A DNA stretch of 64,000 nucleotides from Saccharomonospora sp. NB11 (GCF_015910535.1 NZ_JACBJG010000004.1:62001-126000); one strand, 5' to 3'; counted from the stretch's first letter, positions 36,984-45,880 are shown. Numbers and translations: made by a program. Notes: generated from the sequence alone by a model not told the origin.

Positions 36984-37382
36984 ATGCCAGGTCATCTTCA
37001 GCGTCCCCGGCCCCACCGGTGGCTGTGGTACGCCCTCGGCGGGCGACTGCCCGAGCGGTATCGCGAGTGGGTGCTGCACGACGTCACGTGCTCGACCTGG
37101 CTGTGGCGGCACGGCCTGCGCACCACGTTCCTGGTCGGACCGCTGAGCGCGCTGTGGCTCCTGCTCCCCGGACCACTGGGCCTTCGGCTGAGTCTGGTGC
37201 TCCTCGCCGTCCTCGTCGGCTACTTCTACTCCTTCGCCTTCGCCGAGGAGAACGTCGAGCACCGTCTCGCCAAGCACGGATACGACTACGGCGACGGCAG
37301 ACGGATACGTGCCGCCGCCAAGGCCGAGGCCGAGGCCGACGTTCGCGAACGCTACCTCGCTCGCTACCGCCACACCGACTGA
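36984..37382 (+). CDS. DUF5313 family small membrane protein
   Basis: A 132-residue protein of a conserved actinobacterial family. The N-terminal half has RPRPHRWLWYALGGRLPERY and EWVLHDVTCSTWLWRHGLRT, then two hydrophobic helices (LVGPLSALWLLLPGPLGLRL and LVLLAVLVGYFYSFAFAEEN), then a cytosolic charged tail. Function is unknown. ATG 36984 has no ribosome site and is close to the probable promoter, so translation may be leaderless. It is divergent from the OhrR-like regulator through a shared operator and may respond to organic peroxide or membrane lipid oxidation; this is inferred from context. Confidence 0.8.
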   Translation: MPGHLQRPRPHRWLWYALGGRLPERYREWVLHDVTCSTWLWRHGLRTTFLVGPLSALWLLLPGPLGLRLSLVLLAVLVGYFYSFAFAEENVEHRLAKHGYDYGDGRRIRAAAKAEAEADVRERYLARYRHTD

Positions 37383-37601
37383 CGCCGCATCGCGGTCGAC
37401 ACGCGGCCGAGGGTCACTCCCGAGAATCGTTCACCCGATTTCTCCCGACGGGATCGAACGAAGACCACAACGATGCTGTGACGACCGCCATTGTGATCAC
37501 CTGCGGATTCGGCCGAGGATGCCGCACGTCCGCGCCGTCGCACGCTCGTTTCCCACGATCCGCGCCGGGGACGAGTCTGCGCCGTTTCCTCGGGTGATCG
37601 A

Positions 37602-37949
37602 ATGGGTGAACACATGGGTGAACGACTGCCGTTGACCGAGGAGGAACTGGCCAGTCTCCGGCGGCTGGAAACGGAGCTACGGACGGACGACCCGCTGCTG
37701 GACCGTTCGTTGCGCCGCATGATGTCGCCCGAGGACTCGACGTCGATGTGGCTGACACTCGCGGTTCTCGGCGGGTTGGCCTGCGGCCTGGCTCTGCTCG
37801 TGGCGGGCTGGGTGGTGCTCGGACTGCTCGTGTTGCTCGCCGGCATCGGCTGGCCGCTGCGCTGGGCGTCCCGCCGGTTCTTCCACCCCGTGTGCCGACA
37901 CCTCGTGACGGACGTCGACGCCCCGTGCCCGCGCTGCACCGAGGCGTAG
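37602..37949 (+). CDS. DUF3040-like small membrane protein
   Basis: A 115-residue protein. The N-terminus PLTEEELASLRRLETELRTD matches DUF3040-type proteins, with one or two hydrophobic helices (LTLAVLGGLACGLALLVAGW and VLGLLVLLAGIGWPL) and a C-terminal CRH...CPRC-like cysteine pair (Cys at PVCRHLV and PCPRC). The start is ATG 37602 or ATG 37614; a small direct repeat (ATGGGTGAAC) spans both. Function unknown. The 219 bases before it (37383-37601) show no gene. Confidence 0.75.
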   Translation: MGEHMGERLPLTEEELASLRRLETELRTDDPLLDRSLRRMMSPEDSTSMWLTLAVLGGLACGLALLVAGWVVLGLLVLLAGIGWPLRWASRRFFHPVCRHLVTDVDAPCPRCTEA

Positions 37950-37976
37950 CGCGGACACGGGGCGCGGACATGGAAA

Positions 37977-38009
37977 GGGGGCGGTGACGGGTCGCGCGCC
38001 ACCGCCCCC
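37977..38009. terminator. Bidirectional terminator hairpin
   Basis: GGGGGCGGTG (37977-37986) and CACCGCCCCC (38000-38009) form a perfect 10-bp stem with a 13-base loop, between the convergent DUF3040-like and M14 peptidase genes. Confidence 0.75.
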
Positions 38010-38023
38010 CGGTCTGGTGGGCG

Positions 38024-39274
38024 TCAGCCCTGGTTGCCCGCTTCGGTGAGCAGGATCTCCACGGCTTCGTCGTTGCGCTTGGTCTCAGGCTCGATGAGCT
38101 CGTCGGGCGGGTAGAACCCGTTCAATCCACCGCCACCGGCCGGGTACATCTCGAACGTCAGGCTGAGGATGCCGTGCTCGGCCCACATCCAGTCGTTGAT
38201 CGAACCGTCGGTGATGTAGAGATCGCTGGACTGCTGCGGCGTGTAGCCGTTGCTCGCGGCGAGCGCCTGCCCGACCTCCTGGAAGCGCTTGGCCTCCTCG
38301 GGCGACATCGTCTCGTTCGAGTCGTCGTACGTGTAGCCGTAGGGCCACAGGACCAGCTCCGAGTAACTGTGGAAGTCGAGGTGGGCCTTGATCTGCTGGA
38401 CGCCGCCGACGACCCGGGAGTCGACGAACGACTTGACCGCGGTCGTCTCGGGAGCCGAGAACGCGGACGGGCCGCGGTAGGTCTCGCTGGAAGGCGAACC
38501 GCTGGAGCCGCCGCAGCAACCCCACTGGTAGCCCCAGTTGCGGTTCAGGTCGGTGCCACTGCCCTGTCGGTTCTTCCGCCAGCCCTTGTACCGGCCGCCC
38601 TCGATGTCGTACTCGGCGCCGTCCGGGTTGACCGTCGGGATGACGTAGATCTCGCGCGTGTCGACGAGTTCGGTGACCGTGGGGTCGCTGCCGTACTCGT
38701 CGGTGAAGCGCTCAATGATCCGCAGGCACATCTCCGTGGTCAGATGCTCACGGGCGTGCTGGTTGCACGTGAACAGCACCTCGGGTTCGTCCTCGTCCTG
38801 GGCGACGTTGTCGCTGATCTTGATCAGGTGCAGCGCGCGGCCCTCGTACGAGTCGCCCACGCTCGACAGCGACGCGATGTCCCCGTGGTCGGCGACGGTC
38901 TGCTCCAGCACCTCGGTCAGCTCGGTGTAGGTGTGGTAGCCCTCGTCGCCGGCCGGGAACTCGTCGACCGCGGTCCGGACGTCGGGGTTGCGCTCGGCGA
39001 GCAGAGCGTCGACGTCACCGACCTTCTCCAGCTCGAAGCCCTGACCGCGCAACGCCTGTGCCTGCGCGGAATCCGCGGCGAAGGTCAGGACGTCGCCCTG
39101 AGTACCCCAGACGTCGACGCCGGACTGCGCGATCGCCGTCCGAACGGCGCTGTCCGTCCCCCGGACCTCGTAGAGACCTCGGTCGCCGTCGTGTGGCGCC
39201 GCGCCCGCGGGCACGGCCGTGGCGAACAACAACAGTCCCGCTGCTGCGGTGATTCCCCGACGTAGTGAGCCCAT
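38024..39274 (-). CDS. Secreted M14 zinc carboxypeptidase
   Basis: A 416-residue exported carboxypeptidase. Signal peptide SLRRGITAAAGLLLFATAVP; propeptide to about residue 100. The zinc ligands are His173 and Glu176 (NQHAREHLTTE) and His302 (HLDFHSYSELVLWPYG). The catalytic Glu is Glu375 in LSLTFEMYPAG, and substrate-binding Arg/Asn are in GTDLNRNWGYQWG. This is the actinomycete SGC/M14 T-like type with a Cys-containing loop (GCCGG). It probably trims peptides outside the cell. ATG 39274 has a weak ribosome site; the longer frame adds residues before the signal. Confidence 0.92.
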   Translation of the reverse strand: MGSLRRGITAAAGLLLFATAVPAGAAPHDGDRGLYEVRGTDSAVRTAIAQSGVDVWGTQGDVLTFAADSAQAQALRGQGFELEKVGDVDALLAERNPDVRTAVDEFPAGDEGYHTYTELTEVLEQTVADHGDIASLSSVGDSYEGRALHLIKISDNVAQDEDEPEVLFTCNQHAREHLTTEMCLRIIERFTDEYGSDPTVTELVDTREIYVIPTVNPDGAEYDIEGGRYKGWRKNRQGSGTDLNRNWGYQWGCCGGSSGSPSSETYRGPSAFSAPETTAVKSFVDSRVVGGVQQIKAHLDFHSYSELVLWPYGYTYDDSNETMSPEEAKRFQEVGQALAASNGYTPQQSSDLYITDGSINDWMWAEHGILSLTFEMYPAGGGGLNGFYPPDELIEPETKRNDEAVEILLTEAGNQG

Positions 39275-39337
39275 GTACGTGAGGCTGGCCGAGCGTGAAC
39301 ACACCCGGCAACCCTCGAAAGTCGGAAGCACCCTGTT

Positions 39338-39370
39338 CAGGGGGCCACCAGCCGTCGCGGCGGCCCCCTG
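39338..39370 (-). terminator. Terminator hairpin after the M23 peptidase gene
   Basis: CAGGGGGCC (39338-39346) and GGCCCCCTG (39362-39370) form a perfect 9-bp stem with a 15-base loop just past the M23 gene stop (39389). Confidence 0.7.
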
Positions 39371-39388
39371 TTCGTCCGTTCCGGACGG

Positions 39389-40354
39389 TCAGCCGACCAG
39401 CGCCCGCCAGGTGATCGCGCCCGCGACGCCGTCGACGACCAGCCGGTTGACGCTCTGGAAACTGCGGACGGCACTCGTGGTGACCGACCCGAACTCACCG
39501 TCGACGACGAGCCCCGCGCTGCGCTTGTTCAACGCCGTCTGGAGTCCCCTGACGTGGTGTCCGGTGGCGCCCTGCTGCAGCGAGTAGACGAGCTTCGGCC
39601 ACGTCTTCGGCCCCACGAGACCGTCGGAGACCAGACCACTCGCGCTCTGGAAGCTCTTCACGGCGCTCGTGGTGACCGAACCGAACGAACCGTCGACCAC
39701 CAGGCCGTGTCCACGCTGGTTCAGCAGGTGCTGGATCACCCGCACGCGCTGTCCGCTCGCGCCGGGATCGATGCTCGGCCATCCTCCGCCGAGGTCGACC
39801 CCGCGGGCGGACATGAACGTCACCGGGTTCACCACCGAGCCGAGTCCTCCGGTGTGGGTCTCGAAGTGCAGGTGTGGACCGGTGACGTTGCCCGTGGCTC
39901 CCATGTCGCCGATGCGCTGTCCGGCGGACACCTTCTGGTTCAGCGACACCCGGTAGGCGTTGAGATGTCCGTAGTAGGTGTACTGGTTGCCGCCGTGGGA
40001 GATGACGATTCCGTTGCCGGTACGACCGGCGAGCCCGCCGCCCCACTCTCGGCGAATCACCGTGCCCGCCGCCGCCGCGTACACGGCCGTGCCGGTGCTG
40101 TTGGTGACGTCCTGTCCCGCGTGGGACGCACCACCTCGGGGAGCGCCGAAGTGGCCGCCGTTCGGGAAGTAGCCGAGCGCGGGATTGCACCACGCGCCGT
40201 TCCTCGCCGTCGCGGCGTGCGCGGCAGGCAGTCCGAGTCCCAGGACGCCGAGTCCGAGTCCCAGGCCCGCTCCCGCCAGCAGGGCCCGCCGGGACAGTCC
40301 GCCGCCACGCGCCCGCGGGCCGGTCAGGTCCACACCATCACACGATTCGCACAT
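39389..40354 (-). CDS. Secreted M23 peptidase with two peptidoglycan-binding domains
   Basis: A 321-residue Tat-type exported protein. The twin-arginine signal is GLSRRALLAGAGLGLGLGVL, followed by LGLPAAHA cleavage. The M23 (LytM) domain has ASHAGQDVTN and HLHFETHTGG, where the zinc ligands His and Asp are present, with GNQYTYYGHLNAYR between them. It is followed by two PG_binding_1-like repeats (RVRVIQHLLNQRGHGLVVDG and HVRGLQTALNKRSAGLVVDG). It most likely cuts peptidoglycan cross-links or stem peptides. The ATG at 40354 follows GGGGAGCG. Together with the following M14 gene it forms a secreted hydrolase pair, separated by a terminator. Confidence 0.92.
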   Translation of the reverse strand: MCESCDGVDLTGPRARGGGLSRRALLAGAGLGLGLGVLGLGLPAAHAATARNGAWCNPALGYFPNGGHFGAPRGGASHAGQDVTNSTGTAVYAAAAGTVIRREWGGGLAGRTGNGIVISHGGNQYTYYGHLNAYRVSLNQKVSAGQRIGDMGATGNVTGPHLHFETHTGGLGSVVNPVTFMSARGVDLGGGWPSIDPGASGQRVRVIQHLLNQRGHGLVVDGSFGSVTTSAVKSFQSASGLVSDGLVGPKTWPKLVYSLQQGATGHHVRGLQTALNKRSAGLVVDGEFGSVTTSAVRSFQSVNRLVVDGVAGAITWRALVG

Positions 40355-40528
40355 GAGTCGCTCCCCGGTTCGTCTCGCCCCCCGCTTCGGTGTCCGGAGT
40401 GTACGAATTCCGGAAGTCGGGCAGCCGTCCACGACAGAACTTTGCCGACGCCCTTGACCCGGCTCAGGCAAGGCGGACAATGTGCGCGCGAGGGGGCCGG
40501 CGACGGCCAGGTGGACTCGCACCACAGG

Positions 40529-41179
40529 CTAGTGACGGCGCACCCGCACCACGCTGTCGGTGCGGTGCCCCGGCTCGCCCTCCGGGTCGGGCAACGTGGT
40601 CTCGACGAGTTCGGCGACCTCCACGGTCCAGTCCCGTGGGGGAAGGCGCAGCGCGGTGACGACCTCGCTCACGGTCGGGAACCGGTGCTCGAACGGCGGG
40701 GAGTCCACCCACGACGGCCACCCGGCGTGGCTGCCGACGAGCAGCACCCCGCCCGGCGCGACAGCGGAGAGCGCCCGGCGCAACACGTCCTCCCGCTCGC
40801 CGTCCTCGGCCACCGGCGAGTGCAGGAACTGCGCGGACACCAGGTCGAACGTGCCGTCAGGGAACGACTCGGCCAAATCGTGGCGTTGCCACGTGATTCG
40901 GGACTCGACCCCGGCATCGGCCGCGTGGGCCGCGCCCCGGCGCAACGCGACCTCCGACACGTCCACAGCGGTGACCTGCCAGCCGCGGTCGGCCAGCCAG
41001 AGCGCGTCGCCACCCTCCCCGCAGCCGAGGTCCAGAGCAGTACCGGGCGACAGGTCCGCCGCATACCGCACGAGCAGGTCGTTGGGCTTCCCGCTCCACA
41101 CGGCGTCCTTCTCGGCGTAGAAGTCGTCCCAGTACCGGGCCGTGGACCGGTCGTCGGGTTCGTGGCGATGTGACGTCAT
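40529..41179 (-). CDS. SAM-dependent class I methyltransferase
   Basis: A 216-residue methyltransferase. Motif I is GTALDLGCGEGGDALWLADR; the acidic loop is VTAVDVSEVALRRGAAHA; then DLAESFPDGTFDLVSAQFLH and GVLLVGSHAGWP. It resembles TehB/thiopurine-type or tellurite-resistance methyltransferases (YWDDFYAEKDAVWSGKPND near the N-terminus). The substrate is unknown. I chose ATG 41179 over 41212 by fit to the family N-terminus. It is separate from its neighbours. Confidence 0.87.
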   Translation of the reverse strand: MTSHRHEPDDRSTARYWDDFYAEKDAVWSGKPNDLLVRYAADLSPGTALDLGCGEGGDALWLADRGWQVTAVDVSEVALRRGAAHAADAGVESRITWQRHDLAESFPDGTFDLVSAQFLHSPVAEDGEREDVLRRALSAVAPGGVLLVGSHAGWPSWVDSPPFEHRFPTVSEVVTALRLPPRDWTVEVAELVETTLPDPEGEPGHRTDSVVRVRRH

Positions 41180-41222
41180 GTCCCCAGGGTGCCGCGACGG
41201 CAGCGACGGCACACGGTCCGGC

Positions 41223-42101
41223 TCACGACTCGGCGGGGAGGTCGAGCAGGCGGAGGAACGCGGCGGCAGCCGGGCGCGGCTCGGCGCGGCCCCAGACCAG
41301 GTACTCGACGCGTTGTGGGGCGCCGGTCACCGGGATCGTGGCGACGCCGCTCAACCCCGGGACGAACGTGGACGGCAGCATCGTCACGCCGAGTCCCCGC
41401 CGCACCAGCTCGACCATGAGATCGACCGCCCCGACCTCCAACGCGACCTGCCGATCGATCCCGGCGGCGTCGAAGGCCAGGTCCGCCTGCGCGCGCCCCG
41501 CCGAACCGATCGGGAAGTCGACGAAGACCTCCGAGGCGAGCCGACTCAACTCGATCTCCTCGGAACCCGCGAGCGGATGGTCCGGCGCCACCACCGCGAC
41601 GTGCCGGTCGCGACCGAACTCGTGCACCCGCACTCCCTTCGGTTCGGTGGTGGCCGGAAGTCCGAGGAACGCGAGGTCGAGATCGGCCCGTCTGACCTGC
41701 TCGACGAGGTCGGGGCTGCTGCCCACCCTCAGCGACACCCGGACCTGCGGGTGACGCGTCCGGAAGTTTTTGAGCAGGGACGGCAGGTCGACGGCGGCGA
41801 CGGTGGGGATCACGCCCACGTCCAGTCGCCCGCGTACCTCGCCGAACGCCGCCGCGACGTCCGCCGCCGCCCGCTCGGCGGCGTCGAGACACTGCCGAGC
41901 CGCGGGCAGGAACGCCTCACCCGCGGCGGTGAGCCGCACGCGGCGGCTCGTCCGGTCGAACAACCGACCGCCCAGCTCCCGCTCCAGGCGCGCGATCTGG
42001 TGACTCAGCGCCGACTGCACCACGTGACACCGCTCGGCGGCGCGGGTGAAGCTCTTCGTCTCCGCCACGGCGAGCACGTACCGCAGCTGCTGCAACTCCA
42101 T
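41223..42101 (-). CDS. LysR-family regulator
   Basis: A 292-residue LysR protein with a complete helix-turn-helix (MELQQLRYVLAVAETKSFTR, AAERCHVVQSALSHQIARLE) and effector domain (LDVGVIPTVAAVDLPSLLKN; DLMVELVRRGLGVTMLPSTF). The ATG at 42101 gives the canonical N-terminus. It is divergent from an EamA transporter with a 79-base shared region that contains strong palindromes; classic LysR autoregulation and activation of the neighbour is likely. The inducer is unknown. Confidence 0.92.
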   Translation of the reverse strand: MELQQLRYVLAVAETKSFTRAAERCHVVQSALSHQIARLERELGGRLFDRTSRRVRLTAAGEAFLPAARQCLDAAERAAADVAAAFGEVRGRLDVGVIPTVAAVDLPSLLKNFRTRHPQVRVSLRVGSSPDLVEQVRRADLDLAFLGLPATTEPKGVRVHEFGRDRHVAVVAPDHPLAGSEEIELSRLASEVFVDFPIGSAGRAQADLAFDAAGIDRQVALEVGAVDLMVELVRRGLGVTMLPSTFVPGLSGVATIPVTGAPQRVEYLVWGRAEPRPAAAAFLRLLDLPAES

Positions 42102-42106
42102 CCATC

Positions 42107-42158
42107 CATGATTAATCATGATCGATGAGATGACAACGATGTGTTGGACTCATCGATC
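42107..42158. promoter_or_regulatory. Divergent LysR/EamA operator region with two inverted repeats
   Basis: CATGATTAATCATG (42107-42120) is a perfect 14-bp palindrome containing a LysR-type ATT/AAT core, six bases before the LysR start codon. GATCGATGAG (42120-42129) is inverted perfectly as CTCATCGATC (42149-42158). The second pair is 19 bases apart and lies before the transporter start at 42181. The two sites fit the recognition and activation sites expected for a LysR protein. Confidence 0.7.
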
Positions 42159-42180
42159 GACGGTGTCGAGACTGAGTGCC

Positions 42181-43152
42181 ATGACCAGTCAGCTCCTTCC
42201 TCCTCCGGCGCGCCCAGGGCAGGTGGGGCGGCTCGCGATCACGGCGATCGCCCCGGTGGTGTGGGGCACGACGTACGTGGTGACCACGGAGTTGCTGCCG
42301 CCGAACCATCCGCTCTTCGCCTCTCTGGTCCGCGCGCTTCCCGCCGGTCTGCTCGGACTCGCGCTGGCCCGCACCCTGCCGTGTGGCGTGTGGTGGGTTC
42401 GCGCGGCGATTCTCGGGGTCCTCAACATCGGCCTGTTCTTCCCGCTGCTGTTCGTGGCCGCCGAACGACTGCCCGGCGGCGTGGCGGCCACCCTGAGCGC
42501 CACGCAACCGGTGATCGTCGTTGGCCTCGCGGTGCTGCTGCTCCGTGAACGCCCGTCGGCCTGGCGGATCGGGTGGGCGGTCGCCGGTGTCGTCGGCGTG
42601 GCGATGGTGGTGTTGCGGCCGAACGCGGCGGCGTTCGACCTCGTCGGGGCGCTCGCGGCGCTGGGCAGCGCGGTGAGCATGGCGCTGGGAGTCGTTCTCA
42701 CCACCCGGTGGGGCCGACCCGACGGCGTGAGTGCCACGGCCTTCGCCTCGTGGCTGTTGACCGCCGGTGGGCTGGTCCTCCTCCCCGTCACACTCGTCGT
42801 CGAGGGCGCTCCCCCCTCCGTCGACGGACCCGCCGTCCTCGGCTTCCTCTGGCTGGGGCTCGTCGGTGGACTCCTCGCCTACATGCTGTGGTTTCGCGGG
42901 CTCGCCACGCTGCCCGTCACCTCGATCGCGCTGTTGAGCCCGCTCTCGCCGGTCGTCGCCGCACTGCTCGGGGTTCTGGTCCTGCACCAGACGTTGGGAA
43001 GCGTGCAACTCGTCGGCTTCGCCCTCGCCCTCGTGTCCGTCACCGCCGGACAGTGGACCCCGCCCGCACGGTCGACGTCGTCGCTCCGCGACGTCGACCC
43101 GAACGAGCACGGTCGGCGAGACCGTTCGGGCGAGGCGACGCACAGTCCGTGA
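42181..43152 (+). CDS. EamA/DMT-family exporter
   Basis: A 323-residue transporter with ten predicted helices, in two EamA repeats (AITAIAPVVWGTTYVVTTEL and the later ALAALGSAVSMALGVVLTTR). The conserved WGTTY, ERPSAW and SIALLSPLSPVVAALLGVLV motifs mark it as RhaT/YdcZ/YdeD-type exporter. Amino acid or small-metabolite efflux is the usual function. ATG 42181 follows the LysR operator region. It is divergent from its likely LysR regulator. A charged C-terminal tail of about 30 residues follows the last helix. Confidence 0.9.
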   Translation: MTSQLLPPPARPGQVGRLAITAIAPVVWGTTYVVTTELLPPNHPLFASLVRALPAGLLGLALARTLPCGVWWVRAAILGVLNIGLFFPLLFVAAERLPGGVAATLSATQPVIVVGLAVLLLRERPSAWRIGWAVAGVVGVAMVVLRPNAAAFDLVGALAALGSAVSMALGVVLTTRWGRPDGVSATAFASWLLTAGGLVLLPVTLVVEGAPPSVDGPAVLGFLWLGLVGGLLAYMLWFRGLATLPVTSIALLSPLSPVVAALLGVLVLHQTLGSVQLVGFALALVSVTAGQWTPPARSTSSLRDVDPNEHGRRDRSGEATHSP

Positions 43153-43366
43153 CCGTGGGTGCGATGCCCGTCCGGGACGACACCGACGGTCGCCCCCGTC
43201 ACCACGCGACGCCGCCGAGGTGAAGACCACCGGCGTCGCGCGGAAAAAAACGTCGCTGTCACTCGATCGGCCCGGCTAGTCTCGATCGTCGGGGAGTCAC
43301 GTCGCGGCGTCACGTCCGCTCGACTCCGCCGCACCCCGACCCCACGCGCGACAAGGTTTACCCCTC

Positions 43367-44839
43367 GTGAACGACAGATCCCAGTCAGAGCTCCCGGCGT
43401 CCGACGCCGCTCCCACGACGGCCCGCAGCGGCCCGCTGATCGCGGTCCTGGTCGCCTCGGCGTTCGTGATGATCCTGAACGAGACCATCCTCAGCGTGGC
43501 GCTGCGCGACCTGACCCTGGAACTCGGCGTCGCGACGACCACGGTGCAGTGGTTGACCAGCGGCTTCCTGCTCACCATGGCCGTGGTCATCCCGACGACC
43601 GGGTTCCTTCTCGAACGCTTCACCCCGCGCCAGATCTTCCTCGCGTCCCTGACGTCGTTCAGCGCCGGAACCCTGCTGTGTGCCCTGGCCCCCGGCTTCG
43701 GGGTGCTGCTCGTGGGCAGGCTCGTGCAGGCCTGCGGCACGGCCGTCATGGTGCCGCTGCTCATGACCTCCGTGCTCCGACTCGTCCCGCCGCAACGGCG
43801 TGGCTCGATGATGGGCACGATCACCATCGTCATCGCCGTCGCGCCCGCCGTGGGACCCACCATCGGCGGTGCGCTGCTGTCGTCGCTCGGCTGGCGGTGG
43901 ATGTTCGTGCTCGTCCTCCCGCTCGCCCTGACGGCGCTGGGAGTGGGCGCGAAGTGGTTCCACCTTCACAGCGTGACCAGGGCCGTCCCGCTCGACGTGC
44001 TGTCGGTGCTGCTGTCGGCTCTCGGGTTCGGCGGGCTGCTGTTCGGGCTGGCCTCCTTCGACGCCCCGGCGAGCGACGCCGTCGTCCCGCCGTGGGCTTC
44101 CGTTGTCGTCGGCGTGGCGGCGCTGGTGGTGTTCACCCTGCGTCAGCTCTCGCTCCAACGCGCCGACCGCGCGCTGCTCGACCTGCGACCGTTCACGCAC
44201 CGCAGCTTCGTGGTGGGCGTGATCCTGTCCGGACTGTTGTTCATCTGCCTGCTGGGCGTCGGCTCGATCATGCTGCCGCTGTACCTGCAGACGGTTCTGG
44301 AAACCACCACCTTCGTCAGTGGACTCGCGGTGCTGCCGGGCGGGTTGATCCTCGGTCTGCTCGGCCGCCCGGTGGGCGCCCTGTACGACCGGCTCGGGCC
44401 GCGCCCGCTCGTGATCCCCGGCGCGGTCGCGATGGCGACGGCCCTGTGGCTGTTCACCACGCTCGGACCGACGTCGCCGCTGGAACTCGTGATCGGCATC
44501 CACGTCGTGCTGATGGTGGGCCTGTCGTTCATGATGACCCCGCTGATGACCGAGTCGCTGGGCGTGCTGCCCGAGCACCTGCACTCCCACGGCAGCGCGA
44601 TCCTGTCCACGTTGCAGCAGGTGGCCGGTGCACTGGGGACGGCCGTCTTCGTCACCGTGGCCGCCCTGGGCAGCGCTCCCGAGGCCGTCAGTCCCGACGC
44701 CGACGGGCTCCACGCCGCATTCGTCACCGCGGGCGTCATCGCGATCGTCGCCGTGCTGACGGCCCTGTTCGTCCGTCGCAGCACGCCCGCCGACACCCCC
44801 GAGTCCCCTTCAGTTCCGGAGGCGGACCCGGCGCGCTGA
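43367..44839 (+). CDS. MFS drug-efflux transporter, DHA2 (14-helix) type
   Basis: A 490-residue exporter of the EmrB/QacA group. Motifs: FVMILNETILSVALRDLTLE (helix 1), TTTVQWLTSGFLLTMAVVIP, LLERFTPRQIFLASLTSFSA (motif A region) and GTITIVIAVAPAVGPTIGGA (motif C with GP). About 14 helices are visible. It probably exports drugs or metabolites by proton antiport. GTG 43367 fits the family N-terminus but the ribosome site is weak. The 214-base gap before it (43153-43366) has no gene. Convergent with the DUF4232 lipoprotein; the two stops are 12 bases apart. Confidence 0.9.
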   Translation: MNDRSQSELPASDAAPTTARSGPLIAVLVASAFVMILNETILSVALRDLTLELGVATTTVQWLTSGFLLTMAVVIPTTGFLLERFTPRQIFLASLTSFSAGTLLCALAPGFGVLLVGRLVQACGTAVMVPLLMTSVLRLVPPQRRGSMMGTITIVIAVAPAVGPTIGGALLSSLGWRWMFVLVLPLALTALGVGAKWFHLHSVTRAVPLDVLSVLLSALGFGGLLFGLASFDAPASDAVVPPWASVVVGVAALVVFTLRQLSLQRADRALLDLRPFTHRSFVVGVILSGLLFICLLGVGSIMLPLYLQTVLETTTFVSGLAVLPGGLILGLLGRPVGALYDRLGPRPLVIPGAVAMATALWLFTTLGPTSPLELVIGIHVVLMVGLSFMMTPLMTESLGVLPEHLHSHGSAILSTLQQVAGALGTAVFVTVAALGSAPEAVSPDADGLHAAFVTAGVIAIVAVLTALFVRRSTPADTPESPSVPEADPAR

Positions 44840-44851
44840 CCGACTCGTCGG

Positions 44852-45406
44852 TCACCGGCGCCAGGCACTCACCCCGAGCGTGCCCGTGTCTCCCGAATCG
44901 AGGTGCAGGCCCTGCGGGAACCGGCCGTCCAGCTCCACGGGCTGCCACGGCCGACCCGCCTCGGGCGCCACCTCGACCGTCTGACCAACCGCCGACGCGC
45001 CGCCGCTCGTGTCGGTGTTGCGCCACGCAAGGTGGGTCTCGGCCACATCGCCGGGTTGCAACGTCAGCGGTTCGGGCGGCAGCTCGAACCGATCGATGGT
45101 TGCGATGCCCTCCGCGCCGTGTCGTACGCGGACGTCCAACGGCTGCCCCTCGGCGTCGAACACCCGCACGGCCGGATAACCGTCGAGACGGTAGGGCTCT
45201 TCGCCGCAGTTGGTGAGCTTCAGGCCGACCACCCGCAGTCCCATCGCCGCGTCCTCGACGCCCACCGTCACCCGCACCCCGCTGGCGGGACAGGTCGGTT
45301 CGGTGGGCGGTTCCGGCGGAGCCGAGGACGGCGCGGGTGGTGTCGGCTCGGTGGTGCAGGCGGCCAGGACGAGAGCCACGGACAGGACAGCGAGACGACG
45401 TTTCAC
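44852..45406 (-). CDS. DUF4232-type lipoprotein
   Basis: A 184-residue predicted lipoprotein. The lipobox LVLAAC places the acylated Cys at residue 17, followed by a Pro/Thr-rich linker (TTEPTPPAPSSAPPEPPTEP). The beta-sandwich C-terminal domain resembles DUF4232 (MGLRVVGLKLTNCGEEPYRL; YPAVRVFDAEGQPLDV). It is anchored on the outer face of the cell membrane; function unknown. It is divergent from the YbjN-like gene across 81 bases. Confidence 0.82.
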   Translation of the reverse strand: MKRRLAVLSVALVLAACTTEPTPPAPSSAPPEPPTEPTCPASGVRVTVGVEDAAMGLRVVGLKLTNCGEEPYRLDGYPAVRVFDAEGQPLDVRVRHGAEGIATIDRFELPPEPLTLQPGDVAETHLAWRNTDTSGGASAVGQTVEVAPEAGRPWQPVELDGRFPQGLHLDSGDTGTLGVSAWRR

Positions 45407-45487
45407 CCCCTGATCCTGCCCTCGGACCCGCTAGTCTCGATCACCAGGGCGACAACGCCCGTCGACGAACTGGGGAAAGGAGACCGG

Positions 45488-45880
45488 GTGGCGACCTGGG
45501 ACGATCTCGTGGCCTACGTCCGGCAGACCTACGACGTGATCCGTGAGGAGGACGACGAGATCCGGGTGCGGCTCACCTACGAAGACCAGCGGACGCAGGA
45601 CGTGGTGATCGTTCACGAGATCCTGGACCGCAAGGAGGACTGGGTCCAGATCGCGACTCCGTTCGCGCGCGTCGACGAGGTCGACCTGCACGCCGTGTTG
45701 ACCGAGATCGGCAACACGCTCGTGGTGGGCGGTGCCGTGGTGATGGGTGACTACCTGGTGCTGCGCCACTCACTGCCGCTGCTCAACCTGGACATCAACG
45801 AGTTCATCGACCCGCTCGAACTCGTCACCGGCTCCGCCGAGATGTTGGAGGAGCAGTTCACGGGTCGCGACGACTACTGA
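45488..45880 (+). CDS. YbjN-like / T3SS-chaperone-fold protein
   Basis: A 130-residue acidic cytosolic protein (ATWDDLVAYVRQTYDVIREE; VIVHEILDRKEDWVQIATPF; NTLVVGGAVVMGDYLVLRHS; LNLDINEFIDPLELVTGSAE). The alternating pattern and length match YbjN-like proteins, which share the fold of type III secretion chaperones. GTG 45488 has GGGAAAGGAG upstream. It is close to the ESX substrate operon further right, and chaperone-like activity for secreted proteins is possible but not shown. Confidence 0.6.
   Translation: MATWDDLVAYVRQTYDVIREEDDEIRVRLTYEDQRTQDVVIVHEILDRKEDWVQIATPFARVDEVDLHAVLTEIGNTLVVGGAVVMGDYLVLRHSLPLLNLDINEFIDPLELVTGSAEMLEEQFTGRDDY

Noticed and set aside
43385-44713. Minus-strand frame opposite the DHA2 exporter
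   Set aside because: Charged low-complexity translation, no motif, fully antisense to a convincing transporter.
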